A DNA stretch of 64,000 nucleotides from Bretschneidera sinensis. Lineage: Eukaryota > Streptophyta > Magnoliopsida > Brassicales > Akaniaceae. Positions 11,581 through 23,389 of this stretch are shown here, piece by piece. The stretch covers positions 2,630,001-2,694,000 of the forward strand of contig CM043700.1 of NCBI GenBank assembly GCA_023935145.1. The letters run 5' to 3'. The translations under genes and the position numbers were made by a program. The stretch's first letter is position 1. Every line of letters begins with the position of its first letter. The notes under the pieces were generated by a model. That model made no database searches. It was not told the DNA's origin and saw only the letters and a program-made list of their open reading frames with translations.

Positions 11581-12132
11581 ATTTCCCTTTATTTTATTAC
11601 TCCCTCTCAAACAATGCAGAACAAAACAAGAAAAATGCGAAAAATTGTAAAACCTCTTGGGTAAATTGGCTGAAAGGGTATCCAACTTGGGTTCCCTACA
11701 TAGAGGACCTGAAAGTGACCGCAATCGCTAGACCAAGAGGCTGTAATAGAAAATTGTAAAGCAATCCAATCCATAGTGTTCATTCTATCAACTTAGGGTA
11801 AAACCCCATAAGCTGCATTTACTTGCTGCTTATCTTCTCTATATACTGCATTACCATTACAATCTGTTCTGTAAAATCCTTAACTTCTTGGATATTCACA
11901 AGAGAAATTAACTAACTTGAATTCGAGTTGTCCACTCGAATTCTTATGATCAACCTAAAAGATGACTGTTTTTATCCTTCGCATTCACATTGTGGAGTAT
12001 TGTCGTCGCAGGACAATGTGATGATCACTATGAATATGCCACATCTTATGCTGCTGAAGAAGAGAATGACCCAAGACTCCGGCATTTCGATGATGAAAGT
12101 ACCCAAATTAACTGCTACCCTCAAGAGCTGCA

Positions 12133-15100
12133 TTAAGTGTGGGGGACAAAAGTGCCTACATAGCCAAATCCCATGATGAAAAAGGCGACAGCTTGGATAT
12201 AAAGATATAGGAAGTAGTGATTCTTCCCAAACGCAACATCATAGCAACCGCAGAAGAAGAGGTAAGCTCCAACTCCAAGCTCTAACAAATGAATTCTGTC
12301 CACATTTAAATGCAAAGTTAGACATATATATTTCCCGGACACTATCATCGTTCCAAATAGAAAATTGATCAGTACCTTTCTCCGAGCTTGAAACGAGGTT
12401 TCTTGGGTGCTTTGGTGGGTGTTTTACCCTTGAGAGCATCTCCTAGTTTCTCAGTCACAATCCATTCATTAACTCTACCTGCCTCTAGCAATCCAATGAA
12501 GGTAGCTTTAGTCCTATGCAGCGACATAACATTCTCGAAAAGGATCCAGAAAACCATTAGGTGCATTGACCTGTGAGAACAATATGGAAACAGAAATGGG
12601 TATTGCTTAAAATTGTGTACTATCCAGCAAATTGAACTTATCAGAAGATAGTAGTATAAAATTCTAGTAAAAAGGAAAATGAAGTGGCAATAGAAGCAGA
12701 CCTTGGAGTTCCAACTGCATTGAGAAGAGTAATAATGACAGGAATATAAACAGCTCCCCACTTTGGAACCTCAATTTCAGGTACCAGAACAGTTGCAGGC
12801 AATACAACACAGTAAAAGATAAATGTAACAATGTGTGCTATGATCTTCCTAACCAAGAAGAAGCTGTATATTACATGTACTTTCTTCCATAAAGTCACTT
12901 TCTGCAGAAAATTTTTTAAGGGAAAAAAAAAAGAGTGAGCTTAATTGTAACTTTTTTTTTTCCATTTAATTCTACAATTAGTCAATCTTAAGTTGGAGAT
13001 TGAAAACAGACTAACCTTGTTTCTGATAATTTCCATCAACATTTTCCTGCAGAGATTAGCAGGACCACAGGACCATCGATGCTGTTGATACCGGTAGGCC
13101 TTGAAAGTACTAGGCAATTCATTTTTCACCTGCAGTAAACATAAATTACTTGGCATAAATTAAAACAACTTCTATAGAAGTTACATTAATCAGTAACAAT
13201 TAAAAAAATTAGCAAAACAATTATTCAATTTGTTTCATTACTGAAATACTGGAATTATTTTTGTCCCTATACTAATTCGAACCAAACACAAAAACACAGA
13301 CATAAATAAGATTAAATTAGTCAAATTTCACTTAATCCCGCCCTCATCCCCATGCTTGCATGGAATCATCTAAATTAGGTACCTTGAGGCTACCAAGGTA
13401 CAGGAATTTCCAGCCTTTGAGACTTGCACGGACGGCCAAGTCCATGTCTTCTACTGTTGTCCTATCCTTCCATCCCCCTGCCTCATTCAGAGCAGCAATT
13501 TTCCATACCCCTGCAGTCCCTATATCAATACCGTAACAAAGTTATAATTAAAAAATAATTGAGTTACTCATTATTTTAAAAACTTAAATGATAGAAAAAA
13601 ACTTAATTATTTTAGTACACTTTTAACCGTTAAGATTTGCTATTAAATTTTTACTAAGAATTTAACAAAACACAATGGATTTGTTAGTCCATTTAGTTCT
13701 AAACATGATAACCAACATTGTCTAATTACTTTCAAAGTTAACATAACCAATTTATTGTGAAGGGGTTACCATTGAAGCCAAAAAAGGCATAGGTAGAGGA
13801 CCCAACTTCTTGTTCCACGGTGAAATGGTAATCCAGTGACATTTCTTGCATTCTTGTCATCAGGCACTCATCGGCATTCACTGCAAAACAGCCAGGAAAC
13901 CACCTTAGTTGACAAGACTTTTTTTTTCATTTATATTTTAAAAAAAAATTGAGACAATATAATGATGATATCAGTACAATTAAAATTAAATTGTAGGGTA
14001 GCAGAGAAGGACAGTGACTAGAGCATGAGGCCCACCCATTAAGATTGCACATGCAGTTGCTGGGTATATTAGAGGAAGATTTCATCACGTGTAAGACAAC
14101 TTAGTTACTTAGACAAGTGTGCTGTGTGCCCCTCAAGATATTCTCTACATCCAAACAAGCCCTCCCTAGCAGTTGTCAGCATTTATGGGAAGGGATGCTG
14201 GTTAGATGAAGATCAAACCAAAATCTAGTATTTCCTTGTAACCAAGTAAGAAAAAATTGATGGTGCTACATGGAAGCTTTTGTTCAGCTAAAAGTGTTCT
14301 GTTATTTGTTGGCAAAATTAATTTTAGCTGCTTCATGGATTCAGATATTCTAATTTTTTTTTTAATTTAAAATGTTCTAATATTATATTATTATTTGAGT
14401 ATCGAGAATTCCACCGACATAAATTTAATAAAACGAAGAATGTAATAAAATGAATTGTGTTCCAATAGAACGCTCCATATATGCCTGTTTCATTTTTTTT
14501 AAAAATTAAATATTTATTAAAATTACTTTTATATGTAAATATTTATTTTTATTTTATTTTGTTAGTGTATTTTCTTGAATAATTTTAAAAGAAAAAAAAA
14601 AACTAAAATAAAGAGTACTATTCTAAAAACAAAACAACAAAACGACAACTGTGGATAGATCCCAACACAAGATAAAAAGCATGGCAACGTGTCAAAACCA
14701 GTGAGAGCCACCAAGGACCGAACCGTGACATAACCACGAGGTAGGACCCACCTCTCCACACCGACAGTTTTAAAAATAGTTTCTGTTCTGTTTTTTTTTA
14801 CATTTCAAAAGCCTAAAAGCCAAAAGCCATAAAACCACTGAAATAATCTCCAAATTTGAGTGTGTAATTTGTGTACGTAAACAAAACAAGTACTATAATT
14901 AGTAAACCAGATTAACTTTGGAAGGTGTCGGTGTGTGTTTTTCTGTTAAATATGGTGATTAAGCGAGATTACCGAATTTCCAACGAGCCTGAACCAGAGC
15001 CAACTCAGGGTTGTTGACAAGGAAAGGGATGGTGCGCCAGAGAAAATCAGGTTCGGGCTGGAAATCAGCGTCAAATATGGCTACGTAGTCGCATTGCTTC

Positions 15101-15912
15101 ACGTAGCTTCTCTTCATGCCTTCCTTGAGAGCCCCTGCTTTGTACCCGCTTCTGTTGTCTCTTATCTCATATTTTATGTTTATCCCTTTGCTTGCCCATC
15201 TTTGGCACTCTAGCTCCACCATATCCTGCAATTTTTCATTTTCCATGCAACAAACAATTAAAAACCCAGATTTTGAATTAATCGTTAAATATAAATTTTG
15301 ATTTTTTTTTTTTAAAAAAAAGATGGAAATGTGAGGTTTAAAAGGTTGGCTAATGGGTACCATGTGGTTAATAGAATGGACTTTTCTACATTTGGATGCT
15401 TAAATTTACCTTGATTGTTTGGTCTGTTGAATCATCAAGGACTTGTATGATGATCCGATCAGATGGCCATGATAACCCACATGCTGCTCCAATAGAGAGC
15501 TGGTAAACCTGCATACAAAAATGTACATCAAACATATAACTCAAAAGATAAATACTTTACATAAAATGGAAAAGAAAAGAACCTCTCTTTCGTTGAACAT
15601 TGGTATTTGAACCAGAACCATGGGATAAGCAGAGTTGCCGAGCTCAACATCGTCTTTTATTGGTTCCCATTTGTAGCGTTTCTCTGGTTTTCGACCAAAG
15701 AGCTTCACCAGTATGATGACAATACTCATGTAAACCCTTTCGATAAAAAGCATCAAGGACATGGCCAAGCAAAGAACAAGAGTGATTCTTAGCACAGGCA
15801 CGATCAATGGTGCTTTGATCTGACCCAAAATTAATCCAATTTGCATTGAAGTATCATCTCTCGCTCCTTGAAATGTCTCAGGAAGAAGAGTTGTCGAAGA
15901 AATGCGATCCAT
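12133..15912 (-). CDS. CSLA: Glucomannan 4-beta-mannosyltransferase, cellulose synthase-like A
   Basis: Golgi GT2 enzyme that polymerises mannan/glucomannan from GDP-mannose and GDP-glucose for the cell wall. Nine exons with canonical GT-AG borders: 15912-15583, 15508-15410, 15225-14973, 13880-13770, 13519-13383, 13129-13016, 12901-12702, 12570-12376 and 12295-12133. The total is exactly 1,602 nt, or 533 aa, the usual CSLA length. An N-terminal membrane segment lies at about 40-60. The processive GT2 signature is complete: DDSTDQ (Asp135/136), FDADF (Asp195/197), VEDMD (Glu288/Asp289) and QQHRW (325-329). Several membrane helices fill residues 355-425 and 480-530, and the C-terminus [10 protein letters not shown] is typical. 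The start is chosen because the frame upstream is closed and the N-terminus matches family length. Intron 3 (13881-14972) is the largest. The nearest family members are CSLA9/CSLA2-like; exact orthology was not tested. The gene appears intact. Confidence 0.93.
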
Positions 15913-16476
15913 TTATGGCTTTTTTTATTTCTCTGTTATTTCTTGAAAACACTACAAAAACAGAGGAGAATGTAATGGGAAGCTAAGAAACAAGAGTGAA
16001 AAGAAGATTGTAAACAGGTTTTGAAGAAAACCCACTAGATCTGAATGAATTTAAAGGACCTTCTTTGTTAAAATAGCAAGAATATTTTTTCTTTTTCTCC
16101 CTCTTTGTGGTTTTCCTTCTGGGTTACGCAAAACAATGCAGGCAGGGCTGGAATGTCAGTCACAAGCCCAAAACCCCACTATATTTGCAAACAGCCACAA
16201 CAAGAAAACAAGAACAAAACCCTTATAGATCTCAATCTATCAAACCAACAAGAAAACTCATATACATTACACAAAAAACAACCTCGAAGAAATTGAGTGG
16301 TTGAACAAGAAAAACAGAAAAGGATCTAAAAACAAACTTGAACAAAATCTAGAGCCTTTTCTGCTTCTGTTATATGAGAAAAACAGAAGCAGAACAATGC
16401 ATATAGAAGCTTAATGAGAAGAGAGGAAAGTGAAGGACAAAAATGCAGTGCAAGAGAAAAAGAAAGAGAACAATGT

Positions 16477-16486
16477 CTTATATAAG
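16477..16486 (-). promoter_or_regulatory. TATA box of the CSLA gene
   Basis: CTTATATAAG, a palindromic TATA motif about 565 bp upstream of the CSLA ATG. The interval 15913-16450 would be a long leader, possibly containing an intron. It is rich in AAAACAGAA repeats and has no long frame. Confidence 0.5.
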
Positions 16487-16682
16487 CCCTCTATTTGGGT
16501 GTTCTGTTCTATTTTGTTTCTTTTACTTAATATCTCCCTTTTTCTTTATAATTTTTGCTTCGCTGTTCTGAAAACCATAAAACCCAAACCGTATCAACTA
16601 CAAAAATGTGCGGCTAACATAAAACGAGTAACAACAATACGGTATAAAGTTGAACCAGTTGACGGCGGCAATCTCCGGCAAC

Positions 16683-16690
16683 TGACGTCA
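16683..16690. promoter_or_regulatory. TGACGTCA bZIP-type site
   Basis: A perfect palindromic TGACGTCA (C-box/CRE-like), about 200 bp upstream of the presumed CSLA TATA box. bZIP (TGA-class) factors bind such sites; the regulatory role here is inferred from position only. Confidence 0.4.
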
Positions 16691-17572
16691 CTTTCCCGTC
16701 CATATGTGTCCATATCTTTTTTCCATTTTAAGCAGCTAATTTATAATTATTACTCCTTAAAACATAAAAGAGTCACATCTACACTTCAATCATATATTTT
16801 TGCTGGTGATCAGCACATAAAATTAGTGCATTATATAAAACAAAAAAAATCTCTTTTTCAAAATAATGCAAATATATTTGTCTAAAGCAAAGAAAAAGGT
16901 AGAAAAAAGGAGAACAGGACGAGGTAGTGACGTTCGTGTTGTCCCAATCTATATTTACCGCTGAGATGCTTCTCGTTTGCAAAGCCTTTTGATTAAGTTG
17001 CAAATTTTTCTGTTTGTTTACAAAAATCGGAGTGTTACTATGTGAGACTAACGTAAGATCCAAAAAATAATATTATTAATAAAAATTTTTAAATTTTTTA
17101 AAATTATTAATAAAGTTTTGAGTTGCTCTAAAACATTAATCTTAAACCCGATCCACCAAAAAAATCCTCACAACTCGAATAATTAGCGGGAGGAACAATT
17201 ACAGGGCAATAAGGATTCTTTTTGGGTGCTTTTTATACTTTTAGTAGCATAGATTTTAGGGTTCTTTGAAAGAAAAATAATAGAATCAGAATAAGCAATA
17301 CTCCATGATTTACATGCTTTTCATGTTCAATTAAAATTATATAGTAGCATTTTTAATGCTGAGTTCCAATAATTTACATGATATAATTATTATATTCATC
17401 ATGAACCAACAGCTAGAAAACCTTTCATCACTCAAAAAGGACAAAAAGAAACAGCTACAAAACCTTATTTTATGTGGCACATGCATACGTTCCCAAGTGA
17501 GAAGTAGACACTTGTTTTGAAAAAGAAAAAAACTAAGGAAAAGGAAAAGGAACAAAAAAACCAAGTGAGTAT

Positions 17573-17707
17573 TCAAGCAAGTTGTTTGTGAGGTTGATGC
17601 CTTGGCTGTCTTGCATTTATCTCCTCCTCATCCCTTTTGATCCTAACGGGGTTCTGATTTGGGAGTGTAGTTGGAGTTTTTGTTTGAAAACAAGCTGCGG
17701 TAGCCAT
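17573..17707 (-). CDS. Small 44-aa hypothetical protein
   Basis: An uninterrupted short frame from ATG at 17707 to TGA at 17573-17575, beginning MATAACFQTKTPTTLPNQNP and ending RQPRHQPHKQLA. It is hydrophilic and basic, with one acidic patch (DEEE) and a Pro/His/Gln-rich tail. It has no signal peptide or membrane segment. Its base composition is more even than the AT-rich sequence around it, which hints at coding. A TTATAAG motif about 65 bp upstream could be a TATA box. It stands alone between CSLA and a 4 kb gene-poor spacer. I do not recognise the family; it does not show the C-terminal CLE or DVL/ROT4 motifs. It may be a microprotein or chance. Confidence 0.4.
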   Translation of the reverse strand: MATAACFQTKTPTTLPNQNPVRIKRDEEEINARQPRHQPHKQLA

Positions 17708-17709
17708 GA

Positions 17710-19890
17710 TTTTGGTAGATAAGTGACAAAAACTTTTGATTGTGGACTACAGGCTCATTTACTGACCTTATAATTCAAACAGAGATACGGTAGTCGGCAA
17801 CACTAGAATATAGTTGATTAACGACTTGTTATTTTGCAAAATTCAAAGTTCCAACGGCCAATTTTCTTAAAGGTCATGTTATTTCACCTTATGATTATGG
17901 GAAGATGGAAAATGTTTATATAGTTTCATAATCAACATTCTTTTAATGAGAATAACTTCCATAAGTTCTTTTCTTCTTCTTCTTTTCTTTCTCTTGAGAA
18001 AAATTATAGTCATTACTTTCATTATTTTCAAGAGGGTTCTCAAGAGATTTTTCATATTTGCTATCTGTAGATTTCATGAGACTTTGTTGTATCATAAAGT
18101 ACATTTTTCTGTAATCAATTAGCAAATTCCTAAGAGAATAGCGACAAATAAAAGCCTTACGGTAAACGTTTTTTAACGTGCCTCAAAGTCTTATCTCATT
18201 TCCCACTTTTCCTATTTGATTATGATTCCTAAAATTACACCAACAATCTCAAAGCTTTATTTAGTTTTGTGTCTACGAAATCGAAGTCAAACGGGGTGAA
18301 AACTTGAATATATGAAATATATGGTATCAAGATAAGCAAGCATTATAGGTTGTTAATTTGGAGCCTTGTTGGAGGATAACCTATGTTTATAGTGATTTCT
18401 AGAATTCATGCGATTGTTAAATTTATCATTATAAATTTAACACCGATTAGTGCTTTTAATGCTTAAGAGAAAGAGTTTGTGCATAAAATTCTCATATGGT
18501 TAATACAAATGTAAGAGAATTATTATAGATGCATACATAAAAAATGACTACGCCAAAACGAAATTTTGTTGACCATTATCTTGAAATTAAAGTTAGAAAC
18601 AGAGAGTTATGCTCTTTTCGAATAAGATTTTCTTTTCTCCAAGGTTCAGTTAATTGCTTGACAAGTATGTTTTAGTTGAAAAGGCTGGTTGGTCTGCTCC
18701 AAGACCTATGTCGCACATAGATACGACTTAGCATCTAACTTGTCTCTCAAACATTTACTAAAATATTCAAAGTTCATGACTCCATGAGGCATGAGCTACT
18801 TGTGAAACTCTCATTCTATTGTTTGAACTCTTGTAACGTGGAATATCTGTCTCTGTTGAACATGACGCCATACCTCACAGTCACCTCTCGGTCACCATTT
18901 TAAGTTAATTCTAAGCATGTCCTCATTCAACTTCTTTGTTAGAGAAAGAGAGAGTTGATAAGAAAAAGAAATAAATTTACAATTCAAGTGGTTGTGATGG
19001 TCATATGCTAGGACAATAGGATGATTGGACCATGTGACATACTTATCTAATCTTGTTGTGGGTAGTGGGTACTTAGTTATAACATGTTAAAAATAAACAT
19101 TAATTTTTTTTATTTTATACCGAATGATAAGAAAAGTATTTTTATTCATTTTTTTTTTATGATGTTAAAAGATTTTGAAGATTTAAATTTAAAACTTTTC
19201 CGTTAATAAAAAAAAAAAGTAATTCCGACATATGTCCAATTCACCTTTTCTTCTGTTTCTTGGGTACCAAAAGATTGCAATTAATGTCAAAATGGTATGC
19301 AGGTTAAATTCTTTTCTAATTGAATTGGGTGTTTCCCATTGGATTCTTTAGTACCTTTCCCAAATCTTGGTGATCTGCTATTTTCCTAATCATTCTTATA
19401 ATCAACTAATCATTGATCATTTGGCAAACCAAAGTCAAATAGACTTCTATTTTTTTTTTACCTTGTACTACTTATGTTTATGTGTGAGAAAGGTTGGTCG
19501 AGTTCAAATCCCATCAGCATTGCAAACTGCCAGCCAGCTAGTGACATGACACTTGAGTATGAGGACTCTGGCTGGTGCGTTCATTTCATCCATTAAATAT
19601 TTATAAGGTGAGAATGAAGAGGACAAATAATGAAAGTGAAGTGCTTTGTGTTGGTAAATTGTGAGGGTTTATTTATTTATTTATTTATGATATTTTTATA
19701 TTTAAGAATTATAAGCTTTTTAATTTATTTAAATCTTTTTTAAAATAAAATTATTTTAATTAAATTTAAATAAAAATTAATTTAAAATTATTTAAATCCG
19801 ATCTTAAACACCATTTAGATGATGACATGGAAGTGCAAAACTATGGTTTGAAAGCTAACGTCATAATTTGGAGAAATTTTTAGTTGGACA
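17710..19890. other. Gene-poor AT-rich spacer
   Basis: No supported gene on either strand. A B-box-like GAGTTCAAATCCC near 19501 has no partner A-box, so it is not called as a tRNA or SINE. Confidence 0.45.
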
Positions 19891-19899
19891 TCGATTGAT

Positions 19900-20660
19900 A
19901 ATTTTTTAAAAACTTTACTCAGTAATTTTTAAAAATTTTATTAATAATAACCGTACATATTCAATTAATATTGAATTAAATTATATAAAAATATTGTAAT
20001 TTGACTTAATTTCATAACAAACTCTTAGGTTTATTTTAATTCATACTAAACCATATGATTTGGCTCACTTTCATAACAAACCCCGATGTTTATTTTCATT
20101 TATACTAAACTTTGAGGTTTTCATCAAGATTAATGATGATAACTTTCTTTTCAATATTAAAGTTTGTAATGAACCTGAACTAAACAATAAAGTTTTCTAT
20201 GTAATTTAAATATTTTTTAATTTTAGTAGAAATTTTTTATAAAAAAAATAGTATTTTGATGGTTAAAAAGTGAAAAAAAAAATTATTTTCAACATTTTTT
20301 TTTTGAAAATCACACCATTCAAATTCAATTTCTATCTTAAATAAGAAAACCAAAATTAGTCAAACATAACAAGATATCATATAACACCAAAATCCAGACA
20401 TCAATGATTCCATTTTAAAAGAACTTAATAGGAAAAAAAAACCCATTGTTTAGCTTATTTCATTACAAACATGAGATTAAAAAAAAATTTAACACCGTTA
20501 ATTTTAATACAAACGATGTCACTCACATGATTTAATATAAACCAAAATAAACTTTAAAATTTATTATGAAATTAAATTAAATCACAAAATTTTCTATATA
20601 ATTTGATTTCAATATTATTAATAAAGTTTAAAAAAATGATCACTCAAATTTTAATCCGGT
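19900..20660. mobile_element. Foldback/MITE-like element with long inverted arms
   Basis: The segment around 19925-20060 and the reverse complement of 20520-20645 align block by block. Shared blocks include TTTATTAATAATA, AAATTATATA(A/G)AAA, CTTAATTTCATAA and GTTTATTTT..TTATA(C)TAAA, with similar spacing. The arms are over 100 bp and flank a roughly 450 bp core holding another partial copy of the same motif (20069-20120). This is the structure of a long-TIR MITE. Exact termini and target duplication were not resolved. Confidence 0.5.
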
Positions 20661-20664
20661 GGTG

Positions 20665-21536
20665 CATCCAAGATTTTTTTTTCCATAATTTGTGAATAAT
20701 GAACCCACGGCTGGTTTGTCTACCAATTGAGTTATATTTTATTATTTTCAAATTAAAATATACAACACAAACTTTATCTCCTTTTTACTGAACTTTCCCC
20801 CTTCTTTGTTATCTCAATTAACTAATTAATACCAAATTAAACAAACGTCCTAATCGTGTATGGTTAGCTTCTGAGGGTCAACAGGTGTAAAATGGATACA
20901 TAAATTTGAAAGTAAAAAAAAAAAAATGATTCCTAAATCTCAACCACCGCATTTCAGTCACAGTAACATATGGATATGATGTAATGATGATATATGCGTT
21001 CATTTCTTTATTACTACTTAGTTTGTGAATTTAAACTTTCAATAATCTTTTAAATTAAATTATTATCAAAAACATTTAATTTCATTTAAAAATATTATTA
21101 AAAATTAACAAATAAAAAAAATCAATAATAATATTTAAAATATCAATAATACCTTTATAATTGCTCATGTTATATAATTATAATTTCAATTATTTTTTTT
21201 TTTAAATAATCAAGTAATGAGAAACATAATTTTCCATGTTTTAGCCACCGACATAAATCTTCAATTCTAAATACAATCCACAGAAACGGATGGTGTCATG
21301 GGTGACCCAAGAGAAAAGTTGGAACATCCTTTTAGGCTGGTGAAAGGAACTAGAAATGGAGCTATCATTGTAACCAAACAAAGACTTTCTTGCTGTCATC
21401 CACCCAGAATCAAAATCTTTTCTTGCTCTTCAACAAAAAGGGAAAATGATTATGCACATCTAGTGAAAGATCAACGACACAATTGGTCAATCATCTAAAT
21501 CACAGCCAATCAGCCCTTGTACCCATTATATATATA

Positions 21537-21579
<43 letters not shown>

Positions 21580-22330
21580 CCAAATTATATCACATGCACC
21601 GACTTTGGTATATTGAAATTTCAGCAACTTTTTTTTTGGTTCAAGTAATAGCCACGTTCAGCTATGTGCCCCAGGTGTTGATCTCCGTACCTTCAAATTA
21701 TTAATATTAACAGTTCCGTTTATTTCTCTCCTTTGAATTTGTGGGGAAAGCGGGACATTAGCATTAATTTTATCACCAAACGGGCCCTAAAAATTCACTG
21801 TACCCGGAGTTCCCAACCCAACGCAACCACCCACTTTGTTTTTTTTCTTCTTCTCTGAACGCTCTTTTCAAACAAAGAGAAAGTCCATCATGTGCCACTT
21901 GTGTCTATCCGTTAACTAAGAAAAACCCTACCCATTACAATAATGACCCAGCCCAACTAAATTGGCTGAAGCCTACACCTAAAAAAGCCAGCTCCAGCTA
22001 TTTATATAAAAGAAAAAAGATGTCATATCTGTAAGTACCCACGGGCCAGTATGAAGACACCATGGCACAAATGTCACAGAAGTTAAATATGAGAAGTTGG
22101 AGGAGAAGAAAAAGAAGATAAGATAAGATTATTTCTCTTTCTTACAATCCGTTTCTCATGTTTACCAAAACAAAGAACCCAAAATCCACTACGATTTTGC
22201 CCCAACATTTTTTTTTTTAAAATACTAAGAAAACCAACCACCAAACAAAACAAGTACTACAACAACAACAACCAAAAAAAGTTAATTAAAACAAAAGGAA
22301 CAAAGTAAAGATCAAAAGCATGATAAGTTA
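20665..22330. other. Intergenic spacer upstream of the 22333-22836 gene's 3' end
   Basis: AT-rich sequence. A 66-codon frame at 21298-21498 has no recognisable family and is not called. A TA microsatellite lies at 21527-21575. Confidence 0.4.
21527..21575. repeat. (TA)n microsatellite
   Basis: About 24 TA units interrupted once by a C. Confidence 0.9.
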
Positions 22331-22332
22331 AA

Positions 22333-22836
22333 TCAAGTTTGGACCAAGTTAGGATCAACCTCAACTCTAGCCACACCCTCTCTAGCCGCCTTAGCCACTT
22401 CAACTGCTCCAACCACCAACCCCGCAACTTCACTATTCTCCCCCTTCAGGATCCTCTCCTCTTCCTCCTCGTCTACGTAGTTTGGGTCCCTCTTGTCGAT
22501 GGCCGGTGGGACCGGGTCCAACTCGCTGCCGACGATCCCCTCAGGTCCCACCCACGTGTACTTTCCGCCGCGACCCGACTTCGGCGGTCCCTGACCGATA
22601 CCCAAACCGTCGGCCGGGTGTCGGTCCAGGTGCAGCACGCCTTTGTTTTCGAGCTTTTTCTCTAAGTACTTGATGGTTTCTATGTTGTGGGTGTAGACTT
22701 CCGTCTTCTCCACTCTCTTTCGATCTTCTTCGACGTCGTGGCTCACTGCCCTGATTTTCACCGTCTCTTTCTTGCCGTCAATGGGTTTCATCTTTCCTTT
22801 TTGTTCCTGGTGATGTTTTGAGCTTAAACCATACAA
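22333..22836 (-). CDS. Hydrophilic, glycine- and acid-rich protein of unknown function
   Basis: Single-exon frame of 167 codons. A second Met at residue 16 (22791) sits in a better context (AAGATGA) and may be the true start, giving 152 aa. Residues 25-65 are highly charged and likely helical (DVEEDRKRVEKTEVY, then KYLEKKLENKG). A Gly/Pro-rich middle follows (DGLGIGQGPPKSGRGGKYTW). The tail contains an acidic DEEEEER run and an Ala/Val-rich helix before VEVDPN. There is no Cys, signal peptide or membrane segment. A TATATATA box lies about 52 bp upstream of the first ATG. G+C is far higher than in the flanks, as expected of a real coding sequence. I believe this resembles a conserved plant family of unknown role, but I cannot name it. 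The composition is reminiscent of stress-associated disordered proteins; that is only an inference. Confidence 0.75.
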   Translation of the reverse strand: MYGLSSKHHQEQKGKMKPIDGKKETVKIRAVSHDVEEDRKRVEKTEVYTHNIETIKYLEKKLENKGVLHLDRHPADGLGIGQGPPKSGRGGKYTWVGPEGIVGSELDPVPPAIDKRDPNYVDEEEEERILKGENSEVAGLVVGAVEVAKAAREGVARVEVDPNLVQT

Positions 22837-22887
22837 GATGATGTTTGTGATGTTGTTTGGATAACGGTGATGTATGTTTATGTTATG

Positions 22888-22896
22888 TATATATAG
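22888..22896 (-). promoter_or_regulatory. TATA box of the 22333-22836 gene
   Basis: TATATATA read on the minus strand, about 52 bp upstream of the first ATG and 97 bp upstream of the second. If transcription starts about 30 bp downstream, both ATGs remain in the transcript. Confidence 0.5.
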
Positions 22897-23086
22897 GAAC
22901 TGGAGCTGGAGTTTTCAGATACTAGGAAGCAGAAGGTGCTGGAAAGAGATGGTCGACGTTGTGCTGGAATGTTGTACCACGTGGTTTTATCTCATTTGGA
23001 CACGTGGAGCGGATCTTTCTAGTAAGTGTTAGAAGTTGGAAAAAACGAAAGAAACATGCCAGAAGGTTCTTAGAGATTAAAATAAA

Positions 23087-23170
23087 ATATATTATTATTA
23101 TTATTATTATCATCATCAAAATTATAATAATAATAATTATTATAATTATTATAATATTAATATTTTTATA
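23087..23170. repeat. ATT/AAT trinucleotide-rich tract
   Basis: Interrupted ATT and ATA repeats that are largely self-complementary and so can form a hairpin. Confidence 0.8.
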
Positions 23171-23346
23171 ATTATAAAAAAGATAATTATTATTATTATA
23201 ATTGTTTTTAAAAAAAAAATTAATCTCTGAGATAATTTTTTTATTTCATTGAGAAGGTGGGACATTTGCACTAATTCTATTAAGTGTTAGAAGATGGAAA
23301 AAACGAAAAAAAACATAGTATAAGGATCTCATTCTTAGATTAAAAT

Positions 23347-23349
<3 letters not shown>

Positions 23350-23383
<34 letters not shown>
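23350..23383. repeat. (TA)n microsatellite
   Basis: About 17 perfect TA units. Confidence 0.9.
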
Positions 23384-23386
<3 letters not shown>

Positions 23387-23389
23387 GAG

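Noticed and set aside
19495..19515. B-box-like GAGTTCAAATCCC suggesting a tRNA or SINE
   Set aside because: No A box or acceptor stem at the right distance.
21298..21498. 66-codon frame beginning MGDPREKLEHPFRLVKG
   Set aside because: Looks protein-like over its first 25 residues, but no family, promoter or continuation could be supported.
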